From Cycas panzhihuaensis (lineage: Eukaryota; Cycadophyta), in assembly GCA_023213395.1 (NCBI GenBank), contig CM041465.1, positions 194,873,741 to 194,937,740 on the forward strand: a stretch of 64,000 nt of DNA, given 5' to 3'. Position 1 is the first letter of the stretch. Every line of letters begins with the position of its first letter. Position numbers and translations under genes: made by a program. This document shows positions 46,121 through 56,337 of the stretch, one piece after another. The notes beneath the pieces are model-generated. The model was given only the letters and a program-made list of their open reading frames with translations. It was not told the origin of the DNA and did not search any database.

Positions 46121-47086
46121 CATGTGGTAGTGAGAAGAATCAAAATTTGAAAGGACATAAAGAATTGAGATACGAAGAGGCATGAGTATTGAGATTTAAA
46201 GAAACATAAAGAATTTAGATATAATGGGATGCAATGAAGACTCATAGGACATGATGAAGAGTCCTGACTCTTAGTTGGATGTACCTTTTGGATCATATAA
46301 AAAGGTATCTAGGATAGGATTATAGAATCATTATGGCATATCAAATAAAACCATTCAATCATCCAAGTTTCACTCATCTAGTGATTTCCAATGTAATTGT
46401 TGGCATTTCTAATTGAACATCAAACTTTTTGTATGTAGTTTTTTTCCTAAAAAGGTTTACCACATTAAACTTGTGTCTTATGTGTGTTTATTCTTCTCAT
46501 TACATGATGTATATGATATACAAATGATGCAAAGTTTTGGCAGGAATTCACATCAAATTAGGGAAAGCTTGAGCATGTATGAATTCTCGCATGGTATTAA
46601 TTCTTTCTAGGATTATGCATAGCATTATGGGGCCATTAAAGAAGTAGATCAAGCCATTGGTAGGGTTGGCAATATGACTAGAGTTTAATATATTGACTAT
46701 GATCTTTCCTAATGACTTAAAGAATAAATGACAATGAGAATAATTAACTGTATTAAAAAAATAAGTTATTTAGAGTATTTTTATATCAGTCTCTAATAAA
46801 TTTTTATTATTAAAGCTTCATCATCATGTGAGAGTCCATGTTTAGGTTATGTATGGTAGTATTTGACTAATTAAAAATGTCCAAAGGAATTTGAAATCAA
46901 TTTATTAGTAAAAGGCTAGAGATTATTGATTTTCTCATTGGTTAGAGGTAATTTTTTATTCATTCAAAGCTTGTGGGAGCTCATTTGTTGGAACTAGAAG
47001 TTGTTTAGTGTTTATACCTAAGCTACAAAAGATTCTAAATTAAGATAGGCTCACTTTAGAGTCTAGGAGGTGCATTGGGAATCACA
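46121..47086. other. AT-rich DNA left of Gypsy-4
   Basis: No gene was recognised. A promoter-like CATATAAAAAGG occurs near 46295. This could be an LTR remnant but has no partner. The last bases lead into the target duplication of Gypsy-4 (CAAAG, 47087-47091). Confidence 0.4.
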
Positions 47087-47091
47087 CAAAG

Positions 47092-49670
47092 TGTTTCCCG
47101 GCTTCCGAGAATGGATACAGAATCACCGACTCAGGTAAGTGTAGGTATGTTTTTCGCATCGTCATCTCTTTCTTTTGATAAGTATTTGCTTGTATGCTTG
47201 CATGTGCGTGGCTTTGTGGGCAACCTTGCCGTTGTCCACACTTATTTTAGCCTATGACGACTATAGCAGGGGCACACTCCTAGCAAGTGTGGCACCCTGG
47301 TGACCATATTACTTCCCGTGATCCGCCTCCTCGCCCAGGGATCCACTAGGTTTGCGCCACCTCCGCCTGTGATGACTCACCATCGCCCGTGAACTTGCCA
47401 CCCCGCTCGAGCCCTATTTTTGCTCCCTTGGACCCGTTTGTTGGCATGTTTACCCCCGGGTAGGTGTTCTAGCTTCCCATTAGTCCTTTCAGTCATCTGC
47501 CCCCATCCTAGACTGGTTAGTGGGCCCCATTTTTGGCTCTAGGTTCGTACCGCTGGATTTTTTGCGGTACCATCGGAATATCGACGGTACCGCGAAATTC
47601 GCGGTGGTACGCTTGTCTTAGGTTGTTTTTAAAAATCCGCCGTGGCAATTTTGCATTTATTGCGAAACTGCCGCGTGGCTTGCGCCTTATTTCTCTTCCA
47701 GCCACGCCCTAATCGCACGCTTTAGGGTTTTGTTTGAGTACTTAAGCCCTTTTTGGCTCATTTTCAAGGATTCTTTTTGCTCACTTTTAGAATTGCTCTC
47801 AAGGAAACATCATCCTGCTTTGCTCTTCTCTCATTGCTGCTGCTCATCGACTGGTCCCTCCTTCAGCGCCCAGCTCTCCTTTGGTGTGGCTGAGACATTC
47901 TCCCAGCCCCTCAAACACCTTGGAGAGGGCCTCTTTGGAGTGTTTTCCAGTTGATCTTTGCTCAGGCAGCCCATAAGTGCTCCCAAGTGCAGGTGTCTCC
48001 CCTCACATCTCATTAGCAGGTCTCAAACTCATTGTGCTCAGATCTGGGCCGATTTCTCTGTATTCTTGGCTGAGGCATACTCCTTGCCTCCCCTACTCAG
48101 GTACTCTTGGTTTTAACATTATTTTTTTGTGATATTCATGCTCAGTCTAGCTTGCTCTTTGCTTGATCTTGCAAGTTAGTTTTCCTTCTGTTTGTGGGCT
48201 GTCATACCACTCTTTCTATGCTTCTTGCCTACGTTTGTTGCTCAAGGCAGCGGCGTTGAGGGGTGGCATAGGTTTTGGAGAGGAGCTGGGTGGATTCCGT
48301 ACCACCTTCCACGCTCCCTAAGCGGCTCTAAGCCCTCCAAAGCCTCCCTCTCGCCCCGTGCTGCCCTTGGCTTGCAAACAAGGGTTTGAAGGATTCCTTT
48401 TGGTCGCCCAAACCAGCGCTATCATAAGTTGCAGCGCTGATTTAAGGCCTTTTGCTCAGGTTTGGGCATCACTCATAAGTCCCAACCACTAGTCTTTGTC
48501 CAACTTTCTTCCCGGCTGCCCGGCTTGCTCCTCATAGCATCCCGGTCCGCCGTGGGCTTCCTTGGGCTTCTCCTTGCCCTTTTTGCTGCCGTTTTCCAGC
48601 CCTTGCTCTTGGTCCTTTCCTCGCTACCTCGTGGCTCTTGGGGGGAGGTTAGGGCATCATTTGCGGGAGGTAGGCCACTCCGAGGCTTACCGATCATTTG
48701 CTTTCGCCTTGGTCACTCTTTCTTGGGTATTTTCTTTGTTGGATTGGCACTAACGCATGTATGTTTAAGTTTATATTTATCACTTGAGCATATATTGTTA
48801 GATCTTTGTGTTGCATGTTAGTGCTCTTCCCCCGGGAAGGGAGAGACCGCCTTTGCTTGCAGGTATTTGGGGAGCGTGGAGGATACTGCCCATTAGCCTC
48901 GTTACCGATAAGTACCTTTGTGCTTGTTATATTTTTCGTGTTGTTTCGCTTATTAGTTGGTGCTTCTTTTCTTTCTTGGCATCGCATTTGATTTTCTGGG
49001 GAAGGTAAGGAAGCCCCGCTTTTCTACCCGCTGCAACGTCTTGCATCCAACGCGCCGCGTGGACGGTTTGGTGCTTCTCGAGAAGGCTTCTTCGTCATGC
49101 ACACCCTTGGTCCAGGTGCACGTTTCGCTCCACTTTGCTACCTCCTTTTTGCCTTTTATTTTTCCTATAGTAACTAGCACATTGAAAGATGAAAGGGGAA
49201 AATTTGGTGCCATGTTTGGTTGCATTTCATTTACTTTTGTTACATATTTCTACTTTTACCATCTATAGGAAAGGTTGTAGGAACCCTCTTTCTCCACCTT
49301 TCTCCTCTTCTCTTCAACCACACAAGTGCCTTGCTTCTCGCATCACTTGTGTGCAGGATTAGGTTGTGTAGGCTTACTCTTGACTCTTTCCCTTTGGATT
49401 TCCTCTTCCCCCTTCTGGCCACCTAAGGGTGGGAGGGTCCTACCCCTAGGTCAACCCAGGTTTGCCCTACGCACCTTCACCCCTTGCTCGAAGCGGTGAA
49501 GGGTCACCCGATAGTAGCCATACTCCATTGCAAATCCTGAACTCGCGCTCTGGCGCACGGGGCACTCTGCGTGATAGTTACTCACCTCTTAGGTCCCACC
49601 TTCTATCTTTTCACCACTCACTCTCCCCCATACCTATCAGTTAGGTAGTTATCCCGTAGGCTGGCGTCCA
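47092..49670 (+). repeat. Gypsy-4 5' LTR
   Basis: It aligns with 56349-58949 nearly base for base over long tracts. A promoter-like TTGAGTACTTAAGCCC sits near 47733 in both. A CCGCGGTACC-type palindromic cluster (GGTACCGC repeats, about 47560-47600) is shared too. The many small ORFs in both orientations within the LTR are incidental, since they recur in both LTRs only because the LTRs are copies. The end is placed at GTCCA by comparison with the 3' LTR and with Gypsy-5. Confidence 0.9.
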
Positions 49671-49673
49671 TCA

Positions 49674-49691
49674 TGGCGACCATACTGGGGA
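49674..49691 (+). promoter_or_regulatory. Gypsy-4 primer-binding site
   Basis: TGGCGACCATACTGGGGA begins three bases after the LTR end. TGGCGAC....CTGGGGA resembles the tRNA-Arg type sites used by plant Tat/Ogre elements, with mismatches in the middle. It is clearly not the iMet site used by the other elements here. Confidence 0.6.
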
Positions 49692-49866
49692 CTGCCAGTA
49701 AGGGAGTTAGTTTCGCTCTCTTCGGTTGGTTTCGCTACTCTTGTGTGATCCTTTTTATACCTATTTCGACCTCTACGTTGGGCAGCCCCCAACGCGTGTG
49801 TTTTACCGTTCTCTCTCTTTCCCTAACATTGTTGGTTGATCTCGTATGTGACGCTTTTCTCATCGC

Positions 49867-52239
49867 TTGCGCGGTTTACCTCCATTGTTAGAAGACCCTG
49901 AGTATCACCCTCTTCTTTTATCAGATTCTGATCTGACTATGGAGGGATACTCTTCCGATTGGGCCTATTATACTTCAACCTTGGAAACCCATGCTTTTCC
50001 TTCTTCTATTCTTGGTTCCACCCAAGAGGGTGATGAACCCTTTTATTACCCAAATGACCAACACCTCTCACTTGATGTCCATCCTTCTACCTATGCCGTA
50101 GAAGGATCCGTTCCTCTTGAGGCTTGCCACATCGTTGGTGACTCTTATGAGGAATATTCTGAGTAACCTACTTTGTTCGAGGTCCCCGTCACCTCTTACA
50201 AGTAATGTAGGGACTCCTCTTATTGACGTAGTTGAAGCTCTCAACGAGTGTCACTGTGCGGCATGCTTACAACCGCATCCTGGATGGCTTGAGGGTGCCC
50301 TTCGTGGAGGGGCCTCTTCCTCTTCCGCTCCTCCCCCGCATGCCTCATCCTTATCCACTCTTCCTTTGACAACGAACCCCTTTGTGCCTGCACATGTGTC
50401 CCACTCGCTTCCTATTCCCGCAGTGGGAACACGTGTCGCACCTTCCATTCCTCATCGAGGTCCTAATGCCTTAGGATCTTCTCATGGTGTGTCTTTCCCT
50501 CAACTGAAGGTTAGCATACCTGTTCCTAATCAAACCAATGTGCCGTCCCCTCATGTGGCGCATATTGCTCCTAGTAGGCCCACTGGTCCTACTAGCATTC
50601 CAATCACTAGTCATGTGGGACCCGCTCCCACACATCCTCCAACCCAACACGCTGGTGCTTCCTTCTATGCTCCCCCAGGGTATACTTCTCAACCTTGGGG
50701 GCAGGGTAGAGGAAGCCATCTTCCCGTTTATGGGGTGGATCTGCTACACCCATATGGGGTCACCCCACCTACGGGCGGTCCATATGGGCAAAACCCGGTT
50801 CCGCATCCTTCTTGCCCATCTTCCAACACAATTCCATCCGTTGTGCCTTCGCAAGGGAACCCGACTCCCTTCCAAGGCACCTACTCCCATGCCTCTTTTC
50901 AGCAAGGGGCGCTTCCTCAAGGAGGGATGGGTGTCCCACCCCCATCCGCTCCTTGTGCGTTACCTACTTCAACATTCGTTGATCCTACGGTCCAGGCAAG
51001 GGCACGCCCCTTCATGGACTTTAGGTCAACTCCTCTTTTGGTTGAGGTGTTGCGAACCAATTTGCCGCCTCATCCCCCTGAAGTTCCTAGATTCGATGGG
51101 ACTTCATCACAGGACCCGGTGGAGCATGTCCGTAGTTTTTCTATGGCGTGCATCGATTACTGGGCCTACGACCATATTTTGATGAAGCTATTCCCGCGAT
51201 CCTTGCAGGGTGACGCCCTCAAATGGTTCTACCGTCTCCCTGCCCACTCAATCCATTCATTCCAGCAATTGGTGGACGAGTTCATCAACTATTTTGATGT
51301 AGCCCGTCCATTCGAGAGCAGAATGAAATCCCTTCTTTCGCTCAAACAAGGTCACGATGAGATGAATCGTGACTTTGTGCGGCGATTCCACGACTTGCCT
51401 CACTCCACTAAGGCAACATTGCCCGAGGAGCTGAAGCGAGGCATTTTCGTCTGAAGCGAGACCTTTTTGTCAATGCGCTTCGTCCTGAAGTCCACGTAGA
51501 AGTCCTCAAGATGGGGGCGACTACATGTGACTCCGCGATCGCCAAGTGTTTGGTGTTGGAGGCTATTGAGATCCAAGCCGGTCTCAAGAAACCTCTCAAG
51601 CCCTCACAGCGCCGTGAGGCACCACCCCCTACCAAGGATACCAAACCTTCCCAACCAACTCGGTCTTCCTCTCATCCTACCGAGAGGACCTTAGACCCTC
51701 TCACATCAGCTATACGCTCGTTTGAGCGTACGATGAAGGAACTCAAGCTCCAAGCTCCTTCATCCCCTACGTCAAACAAACAAGTGCAACAAACTACCCA
51801 AGCTCCTCTTCCCAGGAATAGAAACGCCCAGTCCTCTCAAGCGAGAAGGTCCGACCCTCCGCTTGAGAAGAAGTGGTGCTCCATTCATGGGGATTGCTTC
51901 CACGACGATTCACGTTGTAGGGCCCAGCATCCTAAGGATGCCCCTCGATGCGATTCTTCTCCCAAACGGGCCTCAAGGCCTAATTTGGATCAACCAGTTC
52001 ACAAGGATCTGTTCCCTAAACACGGGGAACGTGATCGCAACACCCAAACCAAGAATAACCGTAACCGAGGAAGATCGCCTGATCCCCGTCCTTCCCGCGA
52101 TAAAGGGAAGGGCGCTCGGAACTCGTCTTCCTCCTCTCGTTCGCCTAACCGTCGCACCCGGTCGCCTTCACGACCCCGGAACAGGGGGAAGAAGGTGATC
52201 CAGTTGCTTGAAGCAACTCCTACTTTTGCCCTTACGTGA
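49867..52239 (+). pseudogene. Gypsy-4 gag
   Basis: The likely start is the ATG at 49867 (frame 1). The frame moves to frame 2 near 50190, then back to frame 1 at a 20-bp tandem duplication (51431-51470). The N-terminal two-fifths is Pro/Ser/His-rich linker. The Retrotrans_gag core lies at about 51080-51520, with D-P-V-E-H-V-R-S-F, L-Q-G-D-A-L-K-W-F-Y and F-V-R-R-F-H-D. A Cys/His cluster (W-C-S-I-H-G-D-C-F-H-D-D-S-R-C, about 51870-51920) and an Arg/Ser-rich tail follow. It ends at a TGA (52237-52239) after which the same frame stays open into protease. The role is particle formation and RNA packaging. Confidence 0.85.
51431..51470 (+). repeat. 20-bp tandem duplication causing the gag frameshift
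   Basis: Units 51431-51450 and 51451-51470 both start CTGAAGCGAG and end TTTTNGT. Twenty is not a multiple of three, and the reading frame changes exactly from frame 2 to frame 1 here. Confidence 0.9.
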
Positions 52240-53130
52240 TCTCAAGCCGCTAAGGAAGCGGCGGGAGCTGCTTGTTCTTCCGCCCCTTCTGACCCTCTTC
52301 CGGAGACCCTTCCTCCGGAAGTCCCTCTCTTTCCCAAGGCTATTCCTGTACGCCCGGGTCATTATGATTTCCGAAGGGCACTTACTCAACCTACTGGGAA
52401 AGGTAAGCCTTTCTCCGTCATGGACGAGCTCCATACGGTCGCTGCAGGAATGTCCTTGATGGACGTTCTGAGGAGTTGTCCCGAGCAGCGGGCCCTCCTC
52501 CTGGAAGCTTTAGGATCAAGTGATGCGCCTGTCCATGCTTTGGGCGTCGCCCAAGGTAGTGGACCTGTTATTTCCTTTGATCTTAAGGATCTTCCTCCTG
52601 CCGGTGAAAGGGAACGTCAGTGGAACTTCCCATTCACCATCACCATTGATACGCCCGATCGCACTCTTCGAAGGACTGTTGTCGACAATGGTTCTTCTGT
52701 CAATGCCATGCCCTTGCGTATCATGCAAGAGCTTGGTATCTCCGCCTTGGAACCCGTTCCCTGGCGATGCCAAGGTTATGACGGTAGCGAGAAGACCCCT
52801 CTAGGATCTGTCACGATTCCGCTCACCCTTGAGGGCAAGACTGTTCTTGCCGACGTTGTAGTCCTCGACGTTGACGTGGATTACAACCTCCTCCTAGGTC
52901 ATCCATGGCTCGATCAAATAGGAGCCGTGTGCTTGACTCTTCGGGGACAACTTAAATTGCCTATGATGCATTTAATGAGAGTGATTCCCCGTGAACGCCC
53001 TTTTACCAAACAAACCCGTTCTACCAGTTCGGCAAACCAAGGTCCACCTACTCATGCCTCGGCTTGCTCTATTGGTATACCTAACCTATCCGAGGAAGAC
53101 CCCGTGTCTTCTCCCCCTAGTCTCACGTGA
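52240..53130 (+). pseudogene. Gypsy-4 protease region
   Basis: Same frame as the gag end, open after the TGA at 52239. A linker leads to a retropepsin domain at about 52640-52960: T-V-V-D-N-G-S-S-V-N-A-M-P (active-site box D-N-G-S instead of D-S/T-G), later V-D-V-D-Y-N-L-L-L-G-H-P-W-L, which matches the I-L-G type hairpin of gypsy proteases. It ends at a TGA (53128-53130), again with the frame open beyond. The active-site variant is shared with related plant Tat-like elements to my knowledge, but activity cannot be judged. Confidence 0.85.
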
Positions 53131-53145
53131 TTCGCCCCTATTGGC

Positions 53146-54186
53146 ATGGGGAGTTACGGGTACCTTGCTTCGTTTAGTGATGATGAGTCGCTCGACGAAG
53201 ACAAGGATTGTCTCCACCCCGTCTCTTTCCTCTGCGCCAGTAGGTCGCACCTGCCTTGTTCTAGATCCTCATCTAGAACCCCTCTCATTAGTGAGGCTAG
53301 TTGCTTGTGCGTGTCACACGTCATCGCTCGTGTTGACCCGCCTATCGCTAGTTCTTCTTCTTCATTACCCCCCGTAGGTAATGGCTTCAAAGAATTGCCT
53401 TTCGCTCCTTCTGAGGAGCCTCTTCTTGTTTTTCTGCCCGATTCCCATGAGGAAGTTGAGCGACCCGACGACCATCGTGGTCCCGTTGCTCTTACTCCCT
53501 CCGGTGCTTCCTCTACTCAAAGTAAGGTCATCCATGGGGTGGATTATTTCGAGGACGATGAAGCCCTGCTTGAGCATCTAGCGGGCCTTATGCCTAACTT
53601 GCCTTCTGGTCACCACCGACTTGGTCATCAGAAGAGTCTCGCGATCGGATCCATACTTGCTGATCTGATCCCATCTCCTATTCCTCCTCCTCCCATTGAT
53701 CTTACCCCTCTCCACTTCGAGGAGGGCAATGCCATGAGCATGGGGGCAACTCAAGACATAGTCTTGGCCCCGGGCAAGGTCATTAAGGTTGGGTTGGAAT
53801 GTTCCCCTGATGAGATAAGGGAGCACTCCCTTCTGTTCCAGGAGTTTCGAGACATTTTCGCGTGGGATTATGCTGACATGAAGGGAATCAACCCCTCGAT
53901 TGTCACTCATAACCTCACCACCGTTCCTGGCGCCCGCCCTGTGCGCCAGAAGCAGCGTCCCCTTCACCCGAAGCTATCTGCCGCCATCAAGATGGAGGTT
54001 GAGAAGCTTCAGGACGCTGGGCTTATTACTTCCATTGACTGTTTGACCAAGTTCAAACCTCGATGGGTTGGTCCTTTTGTCATTATCGAATCCCTCGATA
54101 ATGGTGCCTATAGGATAGCCACCCTGGAAGGGCTCGAATTTGAGAAAGCCGTTAATGGAAAGTTCCTTAAGAAGTTTTATGCATGA
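53146..54186 (+). pseudogene. Gypsy-4 truncated reverse transcriptase fused in frame to the integrase C-terminus
   Basis: This is a 346-codon open frame in frame 1. The first 210 or so codons are pre-reverse-transcriptase sequence ending in F-A-W-D-Y-A-D-M-K-G-I, then the reverse transcriptase N-terminus P-V-R-Q-K-Q-R-P-L-H-P and V-E-K-L-Q-D-A-G-L-I-T-S. At about 54040 it passes directly into an integrase tail (P-R-W-V-G-P-F-V-I-I-E-S-L, N-G-A-Y-R-I-A-T-L-E-G, N-G-K-F-L-K-K-F-Y) and a TGA. The reverse transcriptase palm with its catalytic Asp box, the first RNase H and the integrase catalytic core are all missing. The deletion kept the frame. The product, if made, could not copy or integrate DNA. 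Confidence 0.88.
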
Positions 54187-55470
54187 TCTCTCGGCGATCC
54201 CTTTGCCCTGCTCTGAAATGAGCCTAAACTACCATCTTAGGTTGTCCCCATTTTTCCCAACCACGGGTAGAATGGAAATTTAAGATGGATCCTGCTTCGT
54301 CTTTCCGGTTCCCTCCGCGGAACCCGCGTTCCCGTATCCTCTCGGGAACCCTTGTGTCGTCTTGCTTGGGCATTCCCCAATCAGGAGGACGCTTGGGGGC
54401 ATCGTCGCCCCTCTTTCCTGCCCGTTGTTTCCTTCGCATATCCCGCTATGCTCTCCTGTAGACGTGTATGCCGCGCTATCCTCTAACCTCACACCTCTCT
54501 GTCGTCTCCACTCACGACGTGTGTGTGTGCGCTCCTGTTAGACATATATCCATACATGGAAAGAAATAGGTGTTCACAACATAAAATGTCTATAACATAA
54601 AACATCTACCATATTACATTCACAAAACATAAAATAACCATACATATCATCCACACATGATACATCGTACACAGCATCTCATATCCAAATGGGGTGTCAA
54701 TCACCCCATGCATATATATATATACATCCAAAAATCATGCAAAAAACCTTAAAAAACCAACAAACTTTAAACTTCGAGATGGGCTAGGTTTAGTGACATC
54801 CACTCACTGGATCTGGTCTCGCTACTGCCATGTCGTCTAGTCGGTCGTGCTGGCTCTCTCCGCTCTCCGATTTGACGGTCAGATCTCCCTCGGCGTGCCT
54901 CTAAAGTTGGGTGGCGCTCCGCTGCGTAAGGAAATGGCTCTGGTTTCGTACGAGAGCCGGTGAAAATGAATCCATTTTCCCGTTGTTTTCCTTTTATAGG
55001 CGGGGGCCCCAACGGGCACTTCCTCCGTTTTTGGTCTCGCGACAGTCGTTGGGATCGTCTCGTTGTCCTGATCGCTGTTGCCTTCTGGCCCTGTCGCCAA
55101 TTGTGCTGTACTGAGACCCTTTCTGCCCTCCCTTGCAAGGGCATTTATAGTGCCTCATTATCGCGCTTTTTGCCAGGGCCCTCCTACATCGTTTTACGCG
55201 CTACTCCTGTGCCTGCCCGTGTTTATACTCGTTTGGCTCGTTTCGCCGCCCTGGACTCGTTTTCGCAGCTCTTTCTCGTTCTTGGGGTCCCCAAAAGGAA
55301 TGCTCCCCTGCCTGGGGGCATGTTTCGCTTTCTAAAGCGACCTTTTGGTGCCCCAGGAGGCTGTTTCTTCCGACCACTCTTTGCTGGTGATCGGATTGTT
55401 TGCTCTCGCCCTGGGTAACCTCATTGCTAGGACCTCCTACCCTTTGCGGCCACCTTTTGCTTGTTTTTTG
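54187..55470. other. Gypsy-4 spacer between the pol remnant and the second RNase H, with an AT-rich island
   Basis: No conserved protein was recognised. An AT-rich island at about 54535-54770 (ACATAAAA-type repeats) interrupts the GC-rich element. To its right, on the minus strand at about 54997-55010, lies a CCTATAAAAGG promoter-like motif. The region may hold a small inserted element or an antisense promoter, but no ends or target duplication could be established. Minus-strand ORFs here (for example 54767-55144) have compositional character only. Confidence 0.45.
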
Positions 55471-55471
55471 A

Positions 55472-55990
55472 GTGTTGCTTTCATCACCCATTGATTGCTT
55501 GGATTCTGTGTCACCTATGTCCATCTACATCTTTACCGACGGTGGAAGCCACGGTAATCATAGACCTTCTGCCACTACGTGGATTCTCCGCAGCCCTTCT
55601 GGACATGATCTCCTCCGCTCTGGGATCTTCCTCCCAGAGGCTACCAATAACGAAGCCGAGTATACAGCTGTTATCGAAGCCCTCACTGATGTCCTCCGTT
55701 TCCATCATAGACCCATTGTTTTGCTTTGCGACTCTCTAGTTGTGGTGTCCCATCTCACCCAGGTTTACCAGGTGCGATGCCCTCACTTGAGGACTCTTGC
55801 ATTGCGGATCCCTCCTGGCCCGCTTTTCTTCTGTTGATATCCAGCATATCCCTCGGGCCCTCAACGCTGAGGCATATAGCCTTGTTCGCCTCATCCTTGA
55901 GCGCCGCCTCCCTCTCCTTGCTAGCCGTCCCTGAGGCTTGCCTGGCCTTCCCGTCGCCCAAGCCCCAGGTCGTCTGCCACTTTACTTTAC
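55472..55990 (+). pseudogene. Gypsy-4 second RNase H (separate 3' ORF)
   Basis: From the ATG at 55517 the frame reads I-Y-I-F-T-D-G-G-S (first catalytic Asp), later E-A-T-N-N-E-A-E-Y-T-A-V (Glu region) and I-V-L-L-C-D-S-L-V-V-V (Asp). These are hallmarks of RNase H. A frameshift near 55800 moves the end into another frame, where H-I-P-R-A-L-N-A-E-A is readable at about 55842-55875. In Tat-like elements a second, archaeal-type RNase H is known; here it is a separate sense ORF more than 1.2 kb after the integrase tail. The same ORF is present in Gypsy-5 (63490-63996). Confidence 0.82.
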
Positions 55991-56337
55991 GATCCGTTCG
56001 CACCTCTGAAACCTGGTCACTGATGAGGTAAAACTATGGTGCCCGCTCTTTGCTTACTCTTTGCTCGACTATGCATGCTCTCCTTTGCATCATTTGTGGT
56101 GGGGGCAGCCCCCTCGCCTGTCTCCTTCTCCCAGTCAGTTTCCAAGTGGATCATAGGCAGCCCCTATGTTGTCCCCATCGCCGCTTTCGTATCCACGCGT
56201 TCCACCACGACACTCGCTGGCACCCTTACCTACTGTTATAATCTTGATTGATATATCTATACACGCATGTGCTACTGACAGTTGTGTTGCCAGCATTCGC
56301 CATCGCACCAGGCTTCCGAGCAGCGAGGCTCTACTGC

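Noticed and set aside
48192-49268. Many 60-119 residue ORFs in both strands in the 5' LTR of Gypsy-4, repeated at 57471-58547
   Set aside because: They recur because the LTRs are copies of each other. They overlap on all frames, lack recognisable domains and vary in length between the two LTRs.
50538-51182. 214-residue plus-strand ORF overlapping gag
   Set aside because: It is the third frame of the gag region; the gag frame has the conserved core motifs.
54767-55144. 125-residue basic minus-strand ORF in Gypsy-4
   Set aside because: Arg-rich composition follows from GC-rich DNA; no domain was recognised and overlapping ORFs exist in other frames.
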